From a virus, in the IMG/VR virus record IMGVR_UViG_3300011116_000889, positions 1-44,474 of that record: DNA of 44,474 bases. One strand, written 5' to 3'. Position numbers and translations under genes: made by a program. Positions 19,001-26,920 of this stretch are shown here, in pieces. Below the pieces are notes generated by a model. That model made no database searches. It saw nothing but the letters and a program-made list of their open reading frames with translations, and was not told the DNA's origin. Within the stretch, counting starts at the first letter, position 1. Every line of letters begins with the position of its first letter.

Positions 19001-20058
19001 TGGCCCATCTTGCGTGCGGCGCTGGCAGCTTCGGCCGCTTGACCCGCGTCACGGGCTTCGCGTTCGAACTGAGCTTCGCGCTGCCACTCGGACAGCACCT
19101 CACTGGCACGACGGTTCAAGCCGTTGCGGTTCTTAACCGCGCTGATGGCCTCGGGTCCGGCAAACACAGCGGCGTTGACCAACGTGTTAGCAATGGCTTC
19201 GGGACTCGTGGGATCGACACCTTCTATCACCTGCCCGCCCACGCTACCAGCCATCGCACCCGTAGCGGTGCCGACCGCCTGGGCGACCTTCGGGATCGGG
19301 CTGGTCATGGCTTGACGTGCGATTTCGGCACTGATAGCGGCCTCACCTGGTCGGATCGCGTTGGCCGCTTGGCGGTTGATGAACTTCTCTGTGGCACCGC
19401 CAGTCAATGACCCGACACCCTTGGCGAGTCCAAAGGTACCGAGATTGGTTCCAGCAGCGATCAAGGCCTTTACTGGATCTTCGGTCTCGGCAAATGTACG
19501 AGCCGCAATGTCACCCGTCATAGCTGGGATACCGACACCGGGAATAAAACCCACAGCACTACGGGGTGTCTCTTGACCGAACTTGCCCAACACCTGTTCC
19601 ATCATGTCACTGTTCGCACCCAAGCTAATGTCAATACCAGCACCGACAGTTCTACCGATGGCTTTACCAATTTGGGGCAACCGGGTAGCCTCCAACCCTT
19701 GAGTCACAGCCTGATTATACGCCTTGGCGTTCTGCAACGCTTCGTCTTTGGGCATGGTCACCATACCACCGGGCATGTCACTGGTCAGTGCCAGCTGATC
19801 TACACTCGCCGGCCGATACCCCATTTCCGCCAGCCGTGCGTCAGCCATGCGAGCTTTACCAGCAGTCTCGAGAGTGCGGGCCTCTTGGTCCCACACTTCA
19901 AACGGCACGTGTCCAACCTGCGGGTGGGCCTGCACAAAATCAGCGTACTCCTGTTGGCGCGTTTTGGGCGCGGAGAACGTGGGCACCCCCTCGGGCTGAG
20001 CGGGTGCCTGCGGTTGAACCAAGCCCTCAAAGGGCAGAGCGTCGAAAGGAGTAGGCAT
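13045..20058 (-). CDS. Giant internal virion protein (2337 aa) with HExxH metalloprotease motif
   Basis: Probably ejected with the DNA, by analogy with the large internal proteins of podoviruses and large polyvalent phage proteins. A Gly/Ala-rich N-terminus (residues 100-300) could insert in membrane. Residues 300-560 are charged coiled coil. A zinc-protease motif H1021-E-Y-V-H-H1026 is followed by E1105/E1106 in R-P-E-E-F, a plausible third ligand. The C-terminal quarter has hydrophobic stretches (S-A-S-Y-I-A-A-N-V-S-S-M-I-V-N-L and a pair near 1990-2020). It is the last gene of the late arm. The family assignment is inferred from size, position and neighbours; the protease motif is seen directly. 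Confidence 0.8.
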   Translation of the reverse strand: MPTPFDALPFEGLVQPQAPAQPEGVPTFSAPKTRQQEYADFVQAHPQVGHVPFEVWDQEARTLETAGKARMADARLAEMGYRPASVDQLALTSDMPGGMVTMPKDEALQNAKAYNQAVTQGLEATRLPQIGKAIGRTVGAGIDISLGANSDMMEQVLGKFGQETPRSAVGFIPGVGIPAMTGDIAARTFAETEDPVKALIAAGTNLGTFGLAKGVGSLTGGATEKFINRQAANAIRPGEAAISAEIARQAMTSPIPKVAQAVGTATGAMAGSVGGQVIEGVDPTSPEAIANTLVNAAVFAGPEAISAVKNRNGLNRRASEVLSEWQREAQFEREARDAGQAAEAASAARKMGQQTYGTQAEARQAAEFQRLIEESASIPDKNPEQWRKETFAQNIRDIRDITDPIARKVEAARVAKFWGESHDLGAIADAGERTAMMLYAAPPQTMSDLANYMRRGSILVSDALRLVDEKVGETGTSAAAVAQLQAQGHLPKFDYEWLQNTIGEGLERSLDNSYSAAYQQMVNRLAGEMVIASELAKQARGEQLTQQSIAGPQTSEKVIKDNNTMAAFMEALGKVPETFGLSETRDPVTKEISRQSLHEQIYDRLDHHEKNDNLYGTGETIKYAEMMTELIDNLTLGKTPEELAGLDWANVEAPVSRERRLAKTGGAKEERVMTFDPMSLGRLHDKNFEGKYKVKIYGRGNRSQNEVLLSETGLGDSRRVGQGVTESASGQENTMERLDPETAVPIEQISTEDVRGTTPLAKVDWGQGAERVRQFVLDTPADKLWDVLSPAFMQTGKLRVHGKTEERYKPVIKDFVDVLFGAGITKTGVNNPESPAARRILAAWGAKSDSRVLPVNQVLRQVRETISWSGKTIGDFTHQLIRQLVKHANVEVPTVEVMKPTLPQMGGKGMTVSRTSEEPVTMGGGVMDIYRTLRNMFIQRGYDLDEIKSRVAPIMGYFIRTQPDISVGMLSPEVSRLFGGLYSAMDQAQGRPSIGLAQYSAASTGDQRTYDAWRVVGDLTHEYVHHLVEIMRGGVPKPNVKSISDESLTAMWRVLNYAKTAKVDHRAAVLQWFFERIVPNEFHVIDGQRNRDIPALIAYGAERPEEFVAVLGQLLGPGMMMGRTGQKLNVDELLTFAPEEVAMFAKGLTRNLADSLDAIQQASSLPNIAGVVWAAGGSNKDLPELVRSYEQIFHSPQPQLGIAQLKNLVNGLEQGAGPLPPIEIHISQAQIEQILESRPELMAVKKQIRAASKAVQDELFGGTPEEAGKQYRDPLAEVQEATVLDMRESEGQMDLFPGPRSIRKATSPGLFYKALGLFQQSLDHLSRQGVPLMHDAIASIMQLIPDENRMALNQRAPFSHTNGKLNKGLPIFQMRKAKTMEDRQNATMVNKLFHWAQRNEMSPLQQNDKGQWFLREEVIQSGIGDPDGHVHPDVADTWLRSMEANQTSGQLLVDSRIDSLSYRTSLLLMKSYSNNLPWNVAYEATTRIVRGMVVGNQVLAQQGLNMLPNESAQLALSFLNDGMVQQVKDLNKLILERAPYFATEQRRGEHFVTSFDASGVRHFDSTKTKSGADKLIKELQAKGFKDVVHSTRDEKEEASKFDSPETIALKYEQLEIAHMDKWLSENPLGLDAQTLAIIRQYAPKPGEGVRETLEKRGTGKFLMKRKSVPSAIGLDYVTNMFESQNALASTIARRALQHKIELILSDARLAEQPVVAQHIRTNLQAMLVPSGRLEQSAKTFVSASYIAANVSSMIVNLADPITTLPVQLIRSGKGKQGISSAYANVSIGYKDALAFHTMSAAEIDKLALSGSLKTDKGVSPTRQEYKAMIFQKGLGLKVIDKGLMHDITESEDLRQASARMLGTNKYDASVADWALDPVYRLLRGAMVLPRLAHQLNNHVAMFAGMDQAYDAGMNVDEGYQHADIVRTQSMFAGGRTNAPGYIGKMGQLAPAGRVLHSMGQYSVGILGMWYNTTRDAIKMDPNIRPEDRQRAWKAWSALFISTVVLAGLRGLPGVAAFMAWAYKEGEHDLESKARLGLYELSGKVSDDTGVRQTLTEVALNGVPNQVFGVNIGPRVGNPDFLGVSSYDGFNIADASASFSLMKNWYDGLGYFISGQPQKAVTSLAPNALRRSVTMAMNKTQFGDYQFRNPNTNEPVYNPTTMDLVKYNMGFEPAGASESRKVRELVKRTTDEHKKKEERTITDVANQMNRGDNKPAIQWVKDQLAADPTIALGDPMHPVTRITDKAVRLKNIADPLAPVPLAASGQAQAIQKTFPSHVIQATKPLDLEKQKIRAESSVGGVQGDPARRLENAQIMEALMVKKGMTPAQAHQFMRVLGD

Positions 20059-20070
20059 GACTTGTGATTA

Positions 20071-21321
20071 TTAGCCGTAACCAAGGGGAAGACCACCGGA
20101 ACCGCCGGTCATCGGGGTACCACCCATACCGGGAGCGGTGCCGAACTTGCGTGCCAGAATCTGGGCGAGACGGTACGTGTCCGTATTCGTCGGCGCGGGG
20201 TTCGGGTTGTTGACCGGCGACGACGGCTGAATCGCCGTGGGCGAGTTGGGTGTTTGAGGAGGACCAACGAGACTCATCAGGTCCGCACCTACGTGCTGGA
20301 TCAACGGTTGTTCCTGCGTAATCGCCTGCGGTTCACCGAAGTCCTGTACCGGCGGAGGAGTCGCAGCCATGTCAGCCATTTGGCCGAACTGACCAGAAGC
20401 GCCCGCACTCGGGTTGGGACCTGCGCCACCCGTAACACTCTGGGTCACATCGGGCTGCGGGTATGCAGTGGTCTTGATCCCCTTACCGGGCAGGTACTCC
20501 TGCGGGACACCACGCACGGGCGAGCTACCCGGAGTCGTCGGCTTGCCAGTTCCACGCGGGTTGTACGTATCGGAGTTGTTGGTCGGCGCAGCACCACCCT
20601 GAGTCGGGAACAGGAGCCCCATGACGGCTTCTCTACCAACGTTGCGTTCGCGCACAGCGCCAACGGCACCCGCAGCGGCGAGCTCTTTACGAAACTCAGG
20701 ATCGAGAAGCATCTCGGCCAGACGAGCCTCGGCAGTAATCTTACGCTGCTGGGCTTGGGCCAACGGGTCAGAGCGCTTGGCGTCAGCCTCACGGCCCTTC
20801 TCCAACATCGCTTCCCAACGGTCCTGCACTCGATTAGACTCCTGCGAACTACGAAACGCGGCGGTATCCTTACGTTCAGACTCACGACTACCCTGCTCGG
20901 CCTGACGAATCGCCAAGTCCTTCTCACGATAATTCTGTAACGCGGTTGCCTCCTCACGCGACAAACCCAACTGCTGCGCCCAACGAGACCGTTCAGCCTC
21001 AAGTTTCGCATCGTCCTTACTCGACTTCACACCTTCTTGAAACCGGGTCTTATCCCACTCGGGTCCGTGTAAAATCTTAGACCAAAAACTCTGTGTCCCT
21101 GTATCAGGGCTGGTGGCACCCGGCAAACCTTCGGCGCTTGCGGCTTTGGCGTAATCAGTCGCAAAGGCGTTACCAACGCCCTCCTTCGCGATGCCACCAG
21201 CTGTGTTAGTAAGAAAAGCCGTCAACGCTTGTTTCCAAGGCGGCGTGACAATTTGAACAGGCGAATGAGTCGCCAAGTTCATAGAGGGCAGTTGCCCGAG
21301 TTGTGCGGTAGGTAAAGCCAT
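20071..21321 (-). CDS. Putative internal virion protein, 416 aa
   Basis: The N-terminal 70 residues contain a Gly/Ala-rich amphipathic stretch. Residues 95-225 are a strongly charged coiled coil, and residues 225-416 are Pro/Gly/Ser/Thr-rich and probably disordered. It lies directly upstream of the giant protein and downstream of two other low-complexity virion candidates, as in the ejection-protein cluster of podoviruses. No sequence family is recognised. Confidence 0.7.
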   Translation of the reverse strand: MALPTAQLGQLPSMNLATHSPVQIVTPPWKQALTAFLTNTAGGIAKEGVGNAFATDYAKAASAEGLPGATSPDTGTQSFWSKILHGPEWDKTRFQEGVKSSKDDAKLEAERSRWAQQLGLSREEATALQNYREKDLAIRQAEQGSRESERKDTAAFRSSQESNRVQDRWEAMLEKGREADAKRSDPLAQAQQRKITAEARLAEMLLDPEFRKELAAAGAVGAVRERNVGREAVMGLLFPTQGGAAPTNNSDTYNPRGTGKPTTPGSSPVRGVPQEYLPGKGIKTTAYPQPDVTQSVTGGAGPNPSAGASGQFGQMADMAATPPPVQDFGEPQAITQEQPLIQHVGADLMSLVGPPQTPNSPTAIQPSSPVNNPNPAPTNTDTYRLAQILARKFGTAPGMGGTPMTGGSGGLPLGYG

Positions 21322-21322
21322 G

Positions 21323-21916
21323 TTAAGCGAAACCGAGTTTACGGAGTTGTTCTTCGTTAGAAGCTATGCGCATACCTTGTTGAGGCATACCTTGCATCGT
21401 TTGAGGTGTTTGAAAGTTCAAAGCACCGTATTGAGTCATTTTCTGTTGTGGGGTTACAGCTCGTGCCCCCATGGAACCAGCAGCACCACCGGCGGCTTTC
21501 TGACCAAGTCCGCTGAAAAACGAACCAACCGCGCTAGAAGGTGCCGTTCCCGCAGCACCTGCCGCTTCGACAGCATCGCCGGACGCCATGATAGCAGCCG
21601 CTTCGGGTGAGAGGCCGGCGCCTGCAGCACCGGTTCCCGCGGCCCCTGCTTCGGCACCAAAGCCGGCGCTAGACAACGCACCAGCTGCGTCACCTGCGCT
21701 CATACCAGCGGTCGCCAAATCAGCGGCAGCGGTACCGCCAGCGGCAGCAGCTCCCTCACCAGCAGCGGCAGCCCCTGCACCCGCAGCACCCGCAGCACCC
21801 GCGGCCTCACCACCCAGCATACTCGCCAGCGGTCCAATACCAGCTGCGCCAAGTCCCGTAGCACCAAGAGCTAAAACTCCCAATGCCGCCAACCATTTCT
21901 TTTCATTATCGCCCAT
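21323..21916 (-). CDS. Ala/Gly-rich internal or membrane-interacting virion protein, 197 aa
   Basis: Residues 8-35 are hydrophobic, followed by about 90 residues of almost pure Ala and Gly and then a polar tail with M-R-I-A-S-N-E-E-Q-L-R-K-L-G-F-A. The size and composition resemble the smallest ejection proteins of T7-like phages, which go into the host envelope. The leader is ACTACA-ATG. It sits one base before the 416-aa gene. Confidence 0.65.
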   Translation of the reverse strand: MGDNEKKWLAALGVLALGATGLGAAGIGPLASMLGGEAAGAAGAAGAGAAAAGEGAAAAGGTAAADLATAGMSAGDAAGALSSAGFGAEAGAAGTGAAGAGLSPEAAAIMASGDAVEAAGAAGTAPSSAVGSFFSGLGQKAAGGAAGSMGARAVTPQQKMTQYGALNFQTPQTMQGMPQQGMRIASNEEQLRKLGFA

Positions 21917-21934
21917 TGTAGTAAATGTTAAAGG

Positions 21935-23491
21935 TTAAACAATCTCACCGTTTGACCGAGTAAAGGGCGTCGGCGTAGCAAACCGACCAAACACCCGCAA
22001 CCAGCCTTTGGCCACGATCCGTAGGAACGGATTGGCCCGCTTGCCCGTAGTCATCTCGCGTCCAAGTGCAACTTCCGGCTTGACCATCGTGTAATACGCG
22101 GCATACCGGAGCACCAGACTCTTCTGAACTGTCGGGGCGAAGCGTTCTGAAAAGACGTAATACCCACGGCGCTGCGTTGGGCTGCAACCATAATCGCGCA
22201 CATGCCGTACGAGATTGATCTCGTCCCACAGGCGACCAGCGTCCGCCCCAAGTTCAGCAACAACCTGCCCACGCGCATCGGGGAAGTTCTTAGCGTGCTG
22301 CATGACCTCAAACGCTTTGGCCTCGGTTATCTGGGAGTCTAAATAAATGGAGGACATAAGGCCGACAACCATACAACATCCTCCACCGGAGGAAGTAGAA
22401 GTCTTTGGCGAGACACCAGAGCCAGTGGTAACACCAGTACTAGCCGAAGTGCCAGATTGATTCTCATTCGAGGTGGTGTTGCTCGAGTTAACTATGTCAG
22501 AAAGATTCAAAGTTTGACTGGCGTTGGCGGTATCTTGTGTACCAGTTTGAGTGCCAGTATTTGTGCTTTGTTGATTGGTATTCCCAGTCGTAGCCTGATT
22601 GGTGTTTTGGGTGTTGGTCCCAGAAGTAGCTTGCGTACCGGTGTTGGCACTCGTGTTAGTCTGACCAAGATAAGGATTGCCAGCGTTAGCCAAGGTGGTA
22701 ACAGCCGTGGGTCCAGACATTTGACCAGTAGCCTGCAACTGAGCGTTCAAAGCCTGATTGCCTACTTGAGCCGCAGCCATACCAGCCGCACGACTCTTAG
22801 CCGCATCGCCGGTGCCAAACATGCCCGGACCAGACAGAGCGTTGTTAACCGCTTGAGAAGTCAACGCTTGCTGTTGAGCTGGCCCGTTGCTGACCAAGTC
22901 TTCAAGGAACCCGCCGGAAACTTTGTCAGCTTGCTGGGCACTAGCGGCTTGGCCTTTAACCAGTCCACCTAACCCAAGAGTGTCTACTACGTTGGTCGTA
23001 CCAGTAGTCTGGCCTTGGGTGTTGGTCACCCCAGTATTAGCACCAGTTGTCGCACCGGTCATTGTACCAGCGGTGGTCCCGACGGTTTTACCGGTACTAT
23101 CAGTTTGGCCAGTATTCGTAGTCTTACCAACATTAACCGTCTGCCCCTGCTGAGTGCCTTGTTGGTTCTGCGTGCCAGACGTAGTTGTCTGACCCTGTGA
23201 AGCTGACGCGCCTACTTGACTTCCGCCCATTAACTGAGCCGAATTGGCACCCGAACCGGTCGCCATGTTAGCCGCGGCTTGTAGTTGGTTACCAACATCA
23301 CCACCGCCAAAAATGTTTGCTGCGGTGTTACCAGCTGCACTATTATTGGTTAAACTATTCGGCACCGCCGCTGATTCAAAACCGCCGGCACCAAAGGTCT
23401 GGCTGGACCAATTGTTAAACGCATTATTAGCACCCGGATCAACGCCCGGATTCTGCTGTTGGAATAGGGAAATGGCTTGATCGTATGTCAT
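21935..23491 (-). CDS. Low-complexity Thr/Gln/Asn-rich virion protein with Cys-motif C-terminal domain
   Basis: 518 residues. About residues 85-370 are Thr/Gly/Gln/Asn repeats (many T-N-T-G-T-Q-like units), broken by an Ala/Gln-rich helix near 180-260. A conserved-looking C-terminal domain starts with G-G-G-C372-C373 and contains R-H-V-R-D-Y-G-C and E-R-F-A-P-T-V. This resembles the G-G-G-C-F-I-T-T-type domain found at the end of many phage and bacterial surface proteins. It starts in an ATGA overlap with the GNAT-like gene. Possibly an internal or tail-tip protein. Confidence 0.65.
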   Translation of the reverse strand: MTYDQAISLFQQQNPGVDPGANNAFNNWSSQTFGAGGFESAAVPNSLTNNSAAGNTAANIFGGGDVGNQLQAAANMATGSGANSAQLMGGSQVGASASQGQTTTSGTQNQQGTQQGQTVNVGKTTNTGQTDSTGKTVGTTAGTMTGATTGANTGVTNTQGQTTGTTNVVDTLGLGGLVKGQAASAQQADKVSGGFLEDLVSNGPAQQQALTSQAVNNALSGPGMFGTGDAAKSRAAGMAAAQVGNQALNAQLQATGQMSGPTAVTTLANAGNPYLGQTNTSANTGTQATSGTNTQNTNQATTGNTNQQSTNTGTQTGTQDTANASQTLNLSDIVNSSNTTSNENQSGTSASTGVTTGSGVSPKTSTSSGGGCCMVVGLMSSIYLDSQITEAKAFEVMQHAKNFPDARGQVVAELGADAGRLWDEINLVRHVRDYGCSPTQRRGYYVFSERFAPTVQKSLVLRYAAYYTMVKPEVALGREMTTGKRANPFLRIVAKGWLRVFGRFATPTPFTRSNGEIV

Positions 23492-23946
23492 TTGAGTTCT
23501 TTTTCAAAGGTTAGGAACGCTTTCTTAAACCCATAACGGGCACTTGAGAAACACTTAATCGCTTCGCCGGCGGAACGGCGGGTTGTTACGGCATAGTAAG
23601 AAATGCCACTTTTCTTAGCCCAGTCTTCAAAAGCTTGCATAAGAGTCACCGTGGCTTCAAACTTGCCGGGCGTGTGGTAAAACCACCGCACAACAAAAAA
23701 GCGGTCTTTAGAAAACAGCGGAGTGCACTCTTGAGCACAGCCAAACGCCGTTGGCACACCCATGTCATCAATCGCTATACCCACCCAAGCCTGATTATGC
23801 TCGACCACGAGGTTGACCAACGTCTTGCGCACGAAGTCTTCATCAAAAGGCTCGCGGACTTTATCACTAATTGATGCCAACGAAATGGCAAGAAAATCCC
23901 AGTAATGGATAACATGGGCAACAGCGGTAAGGCGGATGATTTTCAC
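23488..23946 (-). CDS. GNAT-like acetyltransferase-fold protein
   Basis: 152 residues, GTG start at 23946 in a GTGA overlap with the upstream fibre gene. The order of elements fits a GNAT fold: an N-terminal helix pair, A-W-V-G-I-A-I-D strand, a turn, F-F-V-V-R-W-F-Y strand, an amphipathic helix (M-Q-A-F-E-D-W-A-K-K), then Y-Y-A-V-T-T-R-R and Y-G-F-K-K. The acetyl-CoA loop is not canonical. GNAT-like proteins are often found between tail and internal protein genes in podoviruses, and their role is unclear. The stop overlaps the next gene. Confidence 0.5.
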   Translation of the reverse strand: MKIIRLTAVAHVIHYWDFLAISLASISDKVREPFDEDFVRKTLVNLVVEHNQAWVGIAIDDMGVPTAFGCAQECTPLFSKDRFFVVRWFYHTPGKFEATVTLMQAFEDWAKKSGISYYAVTTRRSAGEAIKCFSSARYGFKKAFLTFEKELK

Positions 23947-24989
23947 GGAGCGCAGAGGAGTTTGTAGGTGGTGCCGCTATTATCTTGTACAGTAACATAC
24001 CCAGTCGCAGCGGGTGCGCCGCCGACAAAAGCATTAGCCAGTTTCAACGGTTGGACACAAACAATTGCGGCGGATCGGACAACAAGAACGTCAGCGCCGT
24101 TGCAAACGCCACGCATGTCACCAGATGAGTTCCAGCGCCAACCGGTGTCGGTATCAGAACTAAACGAATAGGCTGGGCGAGCCAAGGAACCGTCACTGGC
24201 TTGAATGGTATCACCTAAAATTGAAGTAGCCTTAGCTGAGGTTGAACTTTGGACAGTGATGTTGGTGTAAAAACCACCGAAATCCGGGCCGTATACGTTT
24301 ATTGAGGTTACACCAAAAACATTAGTGGCATAATACTGATTAGCACCAAAACCAGCGTTACCGGACATCCCATGATAAAAAACACCATTAGATCCAGCGG
24401 TGTTAACATACATCGAAACCGAACCTCCGATGTTGTTTGTCATATCAAGAGCGGGATAATTCCCACCCGCTAAGTACAACCCCATTAGTGAAACATTAGC
24501 AGCGTTGAAGAAATTCAGCGACGCAGGATTGCCAGCGTAGGTGCCCACAGCGACACGCTTAGCACCAGCAGCGCCGACTGTAAAACCTGCCGAGTCAATA
24601 ATGACGTTATTTGGTGCTGACCCGCCCAGCATGTACAATCCTGAACCGTCCCACGTAATCTTATTGCCGGTCGATTTGCCAACAAAGAATTTGTACCCGG
24701 GGGTGCCCGTAATGTCGTACCCTAGAAAAAACCCAGTGCCGGCGTTATATCCCGTAGCCCCACCTTTGATATAATTGGTTGACCCCATGTCAATGTTGCC
24801 GACACGTATGCCACCCACCGTACCGTCTGCGGTGGTTTTTGGTTTAATCAGCGTAAACGCGGACGAGATTTGCTGAAACTGCACATTCAGGTTAGCCAAC
24901 GCCTGAGTGGTCGACGCGGACAGGCTCGAAAGACTCGAAGCACTCGAGATCGAAACCGCAGGTAGATTAAGGACTGTTCCAGAACTCAT
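23943..24989 (-). CDS. Tail fibre-like protein, 348 aa
   Basis: Ser/Gly/Asn/Thr-rich and beta-repetitive, typical of trimeric fibres. An N-terminal short coiled coil (residues 20-50) is followed by repeated turn-rich units. Near residue 270 it has P-A-Y-S-F-S-S-D-T-D-T-G-W, a fibre motif also present in the 389-aa protein at 35627-36796. It starts in an ATGA overlap with the nozzle-like gene, so it is likely a tail-attached fibre used in host recognition. Confidence 0.68.
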   Translation of the reverse strand: MSSGTVLNLPAVSISSASSLSSLSASTTQALANLNVQFQQISSAFTLIKPKTTADGTVGGIRVGNIDMGSTNYIKGGATGYNAGTGFFLGYDITGTPGYKFFVGKSTGNKITWDGSGLYMLGGSAPNNVIIDSAGFTVGAAGAKRVAVGTYAGNPASLNFFNAANVSLMGLYLAGGNYPALDMTNNIGGSVSMYVNTAGSNGVFYHGMSGNAGFGANQYYATNVFGVTSINVYGPDFGGFYTNITVQSSTSAKATSILGDTIQASDGSLARPAYSFSSDTDTGWRWNSSGDMRGVCNGADVLVVRSAAIVCVQPLKLANAFVGGAPAATGYVTVQDNSGTTYKLLCAP

Positions 24990-26920
24990 TTTTCGACGTG
25001 TAGTTGTGGTCCGAGGATGAATTCCTGATAAAGGTTAAAAATCCCGTAATACAACGGCGAACCTTGGAATTCGAATTTGTACGACACGGACCTATAAGGT
25101 GTCCGCGGTAAAGATAGACGCATGTCGGTGAGTGTGCGGGTCCAGGTTTGACCCAACGCGGTGTAACTTGGCGAACCGGCACCGATCAACTCGCGCGCTG
25201 CGATGGACAAGATAAGACCATCATTGTTGTAATCATGCGCGTCGATGTACATTGTCTCAGCCTGCTTGATATGGAAAAAGTCACCGTAGTTCAAAAACGG
25301 TGTGATGAAATAGGGCTTAGTATACGCAGTAGCGATCAAATCGGTGTTGTATGTGTCTTTCTTAGGACTAGTAGCACCGGGGCTTTGATCTAGGTCAACA
25401 AAAAGATGCCCATCGTACCCATAAACAACCTTGCCGGGTGCGTGATACATCGGGCACGAGCAGTAGCCTTCGGTTTCACCAGAATAGGTGCAAGGCATAT
25501 TGCGAAAATGCCAGTCGTCGGTTTGCTCGTTGTACACCACCTGACGAGCTTGATAATCACTCGTGCCAGAGATAGGTGACCAGTACGTCCACACAACCTC
25601 CTTAGCCTCAGGGTTGTAGATACCAAAGGTTCGCTGGAATTGTTCAGTATCCTCAGCGGCGATTTCAGAAAAGAACTTGTTACGGACCTTAAGACCCATC
25701 GGGGTCGGTTCGAATTCGTCAATTTTGTAAAAATCGTTTTGCCCGATGAAGTAAATCGCCTGAGGGGTGCGCACAACGCCTGACATAAAGACTGACCCGA
25801 TGCCGCTGTTGAGTTGTGAACCTTGAAAAACGTTCGGCAACCCGACGTATTGAAAGGTCCAAATCGACGTAGGCAGAAACACGAACAACAACGACCGCCA
25901 AGGGGCCAAGCCTGTGATACCTTGCCACGAATTGTCGGCAAACTGTTGTTGAACCAAAGGTTTAGAATCAGCCTCGTTAATCAACGTGCTGAAGAACTGA
26001 TCCGGGTTGTTGAGATGCGACCAACCCAAGGTGAAGGGCATGATGCGTTTGGTCTCGTCAGATTGTAAGCTGTCCTCGACCACGCCATTGACCGTGGCGT
26101 ACGAGAACTGCGAGACAAACAAATGCCCATAAAACACCGCGACATGCCGCCCGAAGGTGGGGCAGTAACCAACGCTGGTTACGAAATTGTCACGTACCCG
26201 ATAAACCTCACGGCCACCGCCAGCGAAGTAAATGTCATTCCCGTATACGTCAGATGAGTAATTACGTGTGGAAACATATAAATTCTTAGCTGTAAACGAG
26301 GGTTGCCGCATGTAGTCATACTGCCAAACCCACGAATTACCTACGGTATACCCTGTGAAATCCGTCGTCGAACCTTGACCTTGAAACGAGACACGCAACC
26401 CATTTGCACCAATCGCGGTGTCTTGTTGGATTGGAAGACTAGCCGACCAAGCACCGCCATTCCGACGCCAGCGAAAAGTTGTCGCGGCGTCAATGTTGAC
26501 CTCAATCGTGTCAGTGTATGCGGCAAAGTCAGTCGAGTTGATACCGTACAACAGGCACTGACCAGTTAAGGTCGTATTATTCGGACGAGTGACCATGCGC
26601 ACAACCGGCAAGCTGCTTTGAGTCGCCGGAGTCGTCACATCGACATATTTGGCAATAGAGTCCGTAACCACCAAATACTTCGGATCAAACGCTTTATTGG
26701 GGACTTGGCGCAATAGGTGGGTGGTGTCGCCATAGGCAGGGGCGCCAACGTGGGTTACCGCCACGTACTCCCCTAACCACGGCGTCTGTTCCAAACGACC
26801 GTTCACCGAGCGGAGATTTAGTAAATCCCAGCAAGTCGAAGGATCAGTCAAATGCCGTTGTTTCGATTGGTCGAAACCTTGCGACACCACCCGAACAAGA
26901 GTTTGTTTAGTAGAGGACAT
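24986..26920 (-). CDS. Tail tube/nozzle-like protein (T7 gp12 / P22 gp10 type)
   Basis: This is a 644-residue, beta-rich protein with many aromatic residues and no repeats or membrane segments. Position and size fit the nozzle or tail tubular protein B of short-tailed phages, which forms the distal tail channel. The N-terminal region R-H-L-T-D-P-S-T-C-W-D-L-L-N-L-R resembles the start of such proteins, where a similar stretch describes the domain docking on the adaptor. Starts in a TAATG overlap with the adaptor-like gene. The assignment is by synteny and composition. Confidence 0.65.
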   Translation of the reverse strand: MSSTKQTLVRVVSQGFDQSKQRHLTDPSTCWDLLNLRSVNGRLEQTPWLGEYVAVTHVGAPAYGDTTHLLRQVPNKAFDPKYLVVTDSIAKYVDVTTPATQSSLPVVRMVTRPNNTTLTGQCLLYGINSTDFAAYTDTIEVNIDAATTFRWRRNGGAWSASLPIQQDTAIGANGLRVSFQGQGSTTDFTGYTVGNSWVWQYDYMRQPSFTAKNLYVSTRNYSSDVYGNDIYFAGGGREVYRVRDNFVTSVGYCPTFGRHVAVFYGHLFVSQFSYATVNGVVEDSLQSDETKRIMPFTLGWSHLNNPDQFFSTLINEADSKPLVQQQFADNSWQGITGLAPWRSLLFVFLPTSIWTFQYVGLPNVFQGSQLNSGIGSVFMSGVVRTPQAIYFIGQNDFYKIDEFEPTPMGLKVRNKFFSEIAAEDTEQFQRTFGIYNPEAKEVVWTYWSPISGTSDYQARQVVYNEQTDDWHFRNMPCTYSGETEGYCSCPMYHAPGKVVYGYDGHLFVDLDQSPGATSPKKDTYNTDLIATAYTKPYFITPFLNYGDFFHIKQAETMYIDAHDYNNDGLILSIAARELIGAGSPSYTALGQTWTRTLTDMRLSLPRTPYRSVSYKFEFQGSPLYYGIFNLYQEFILGPQLHVEK

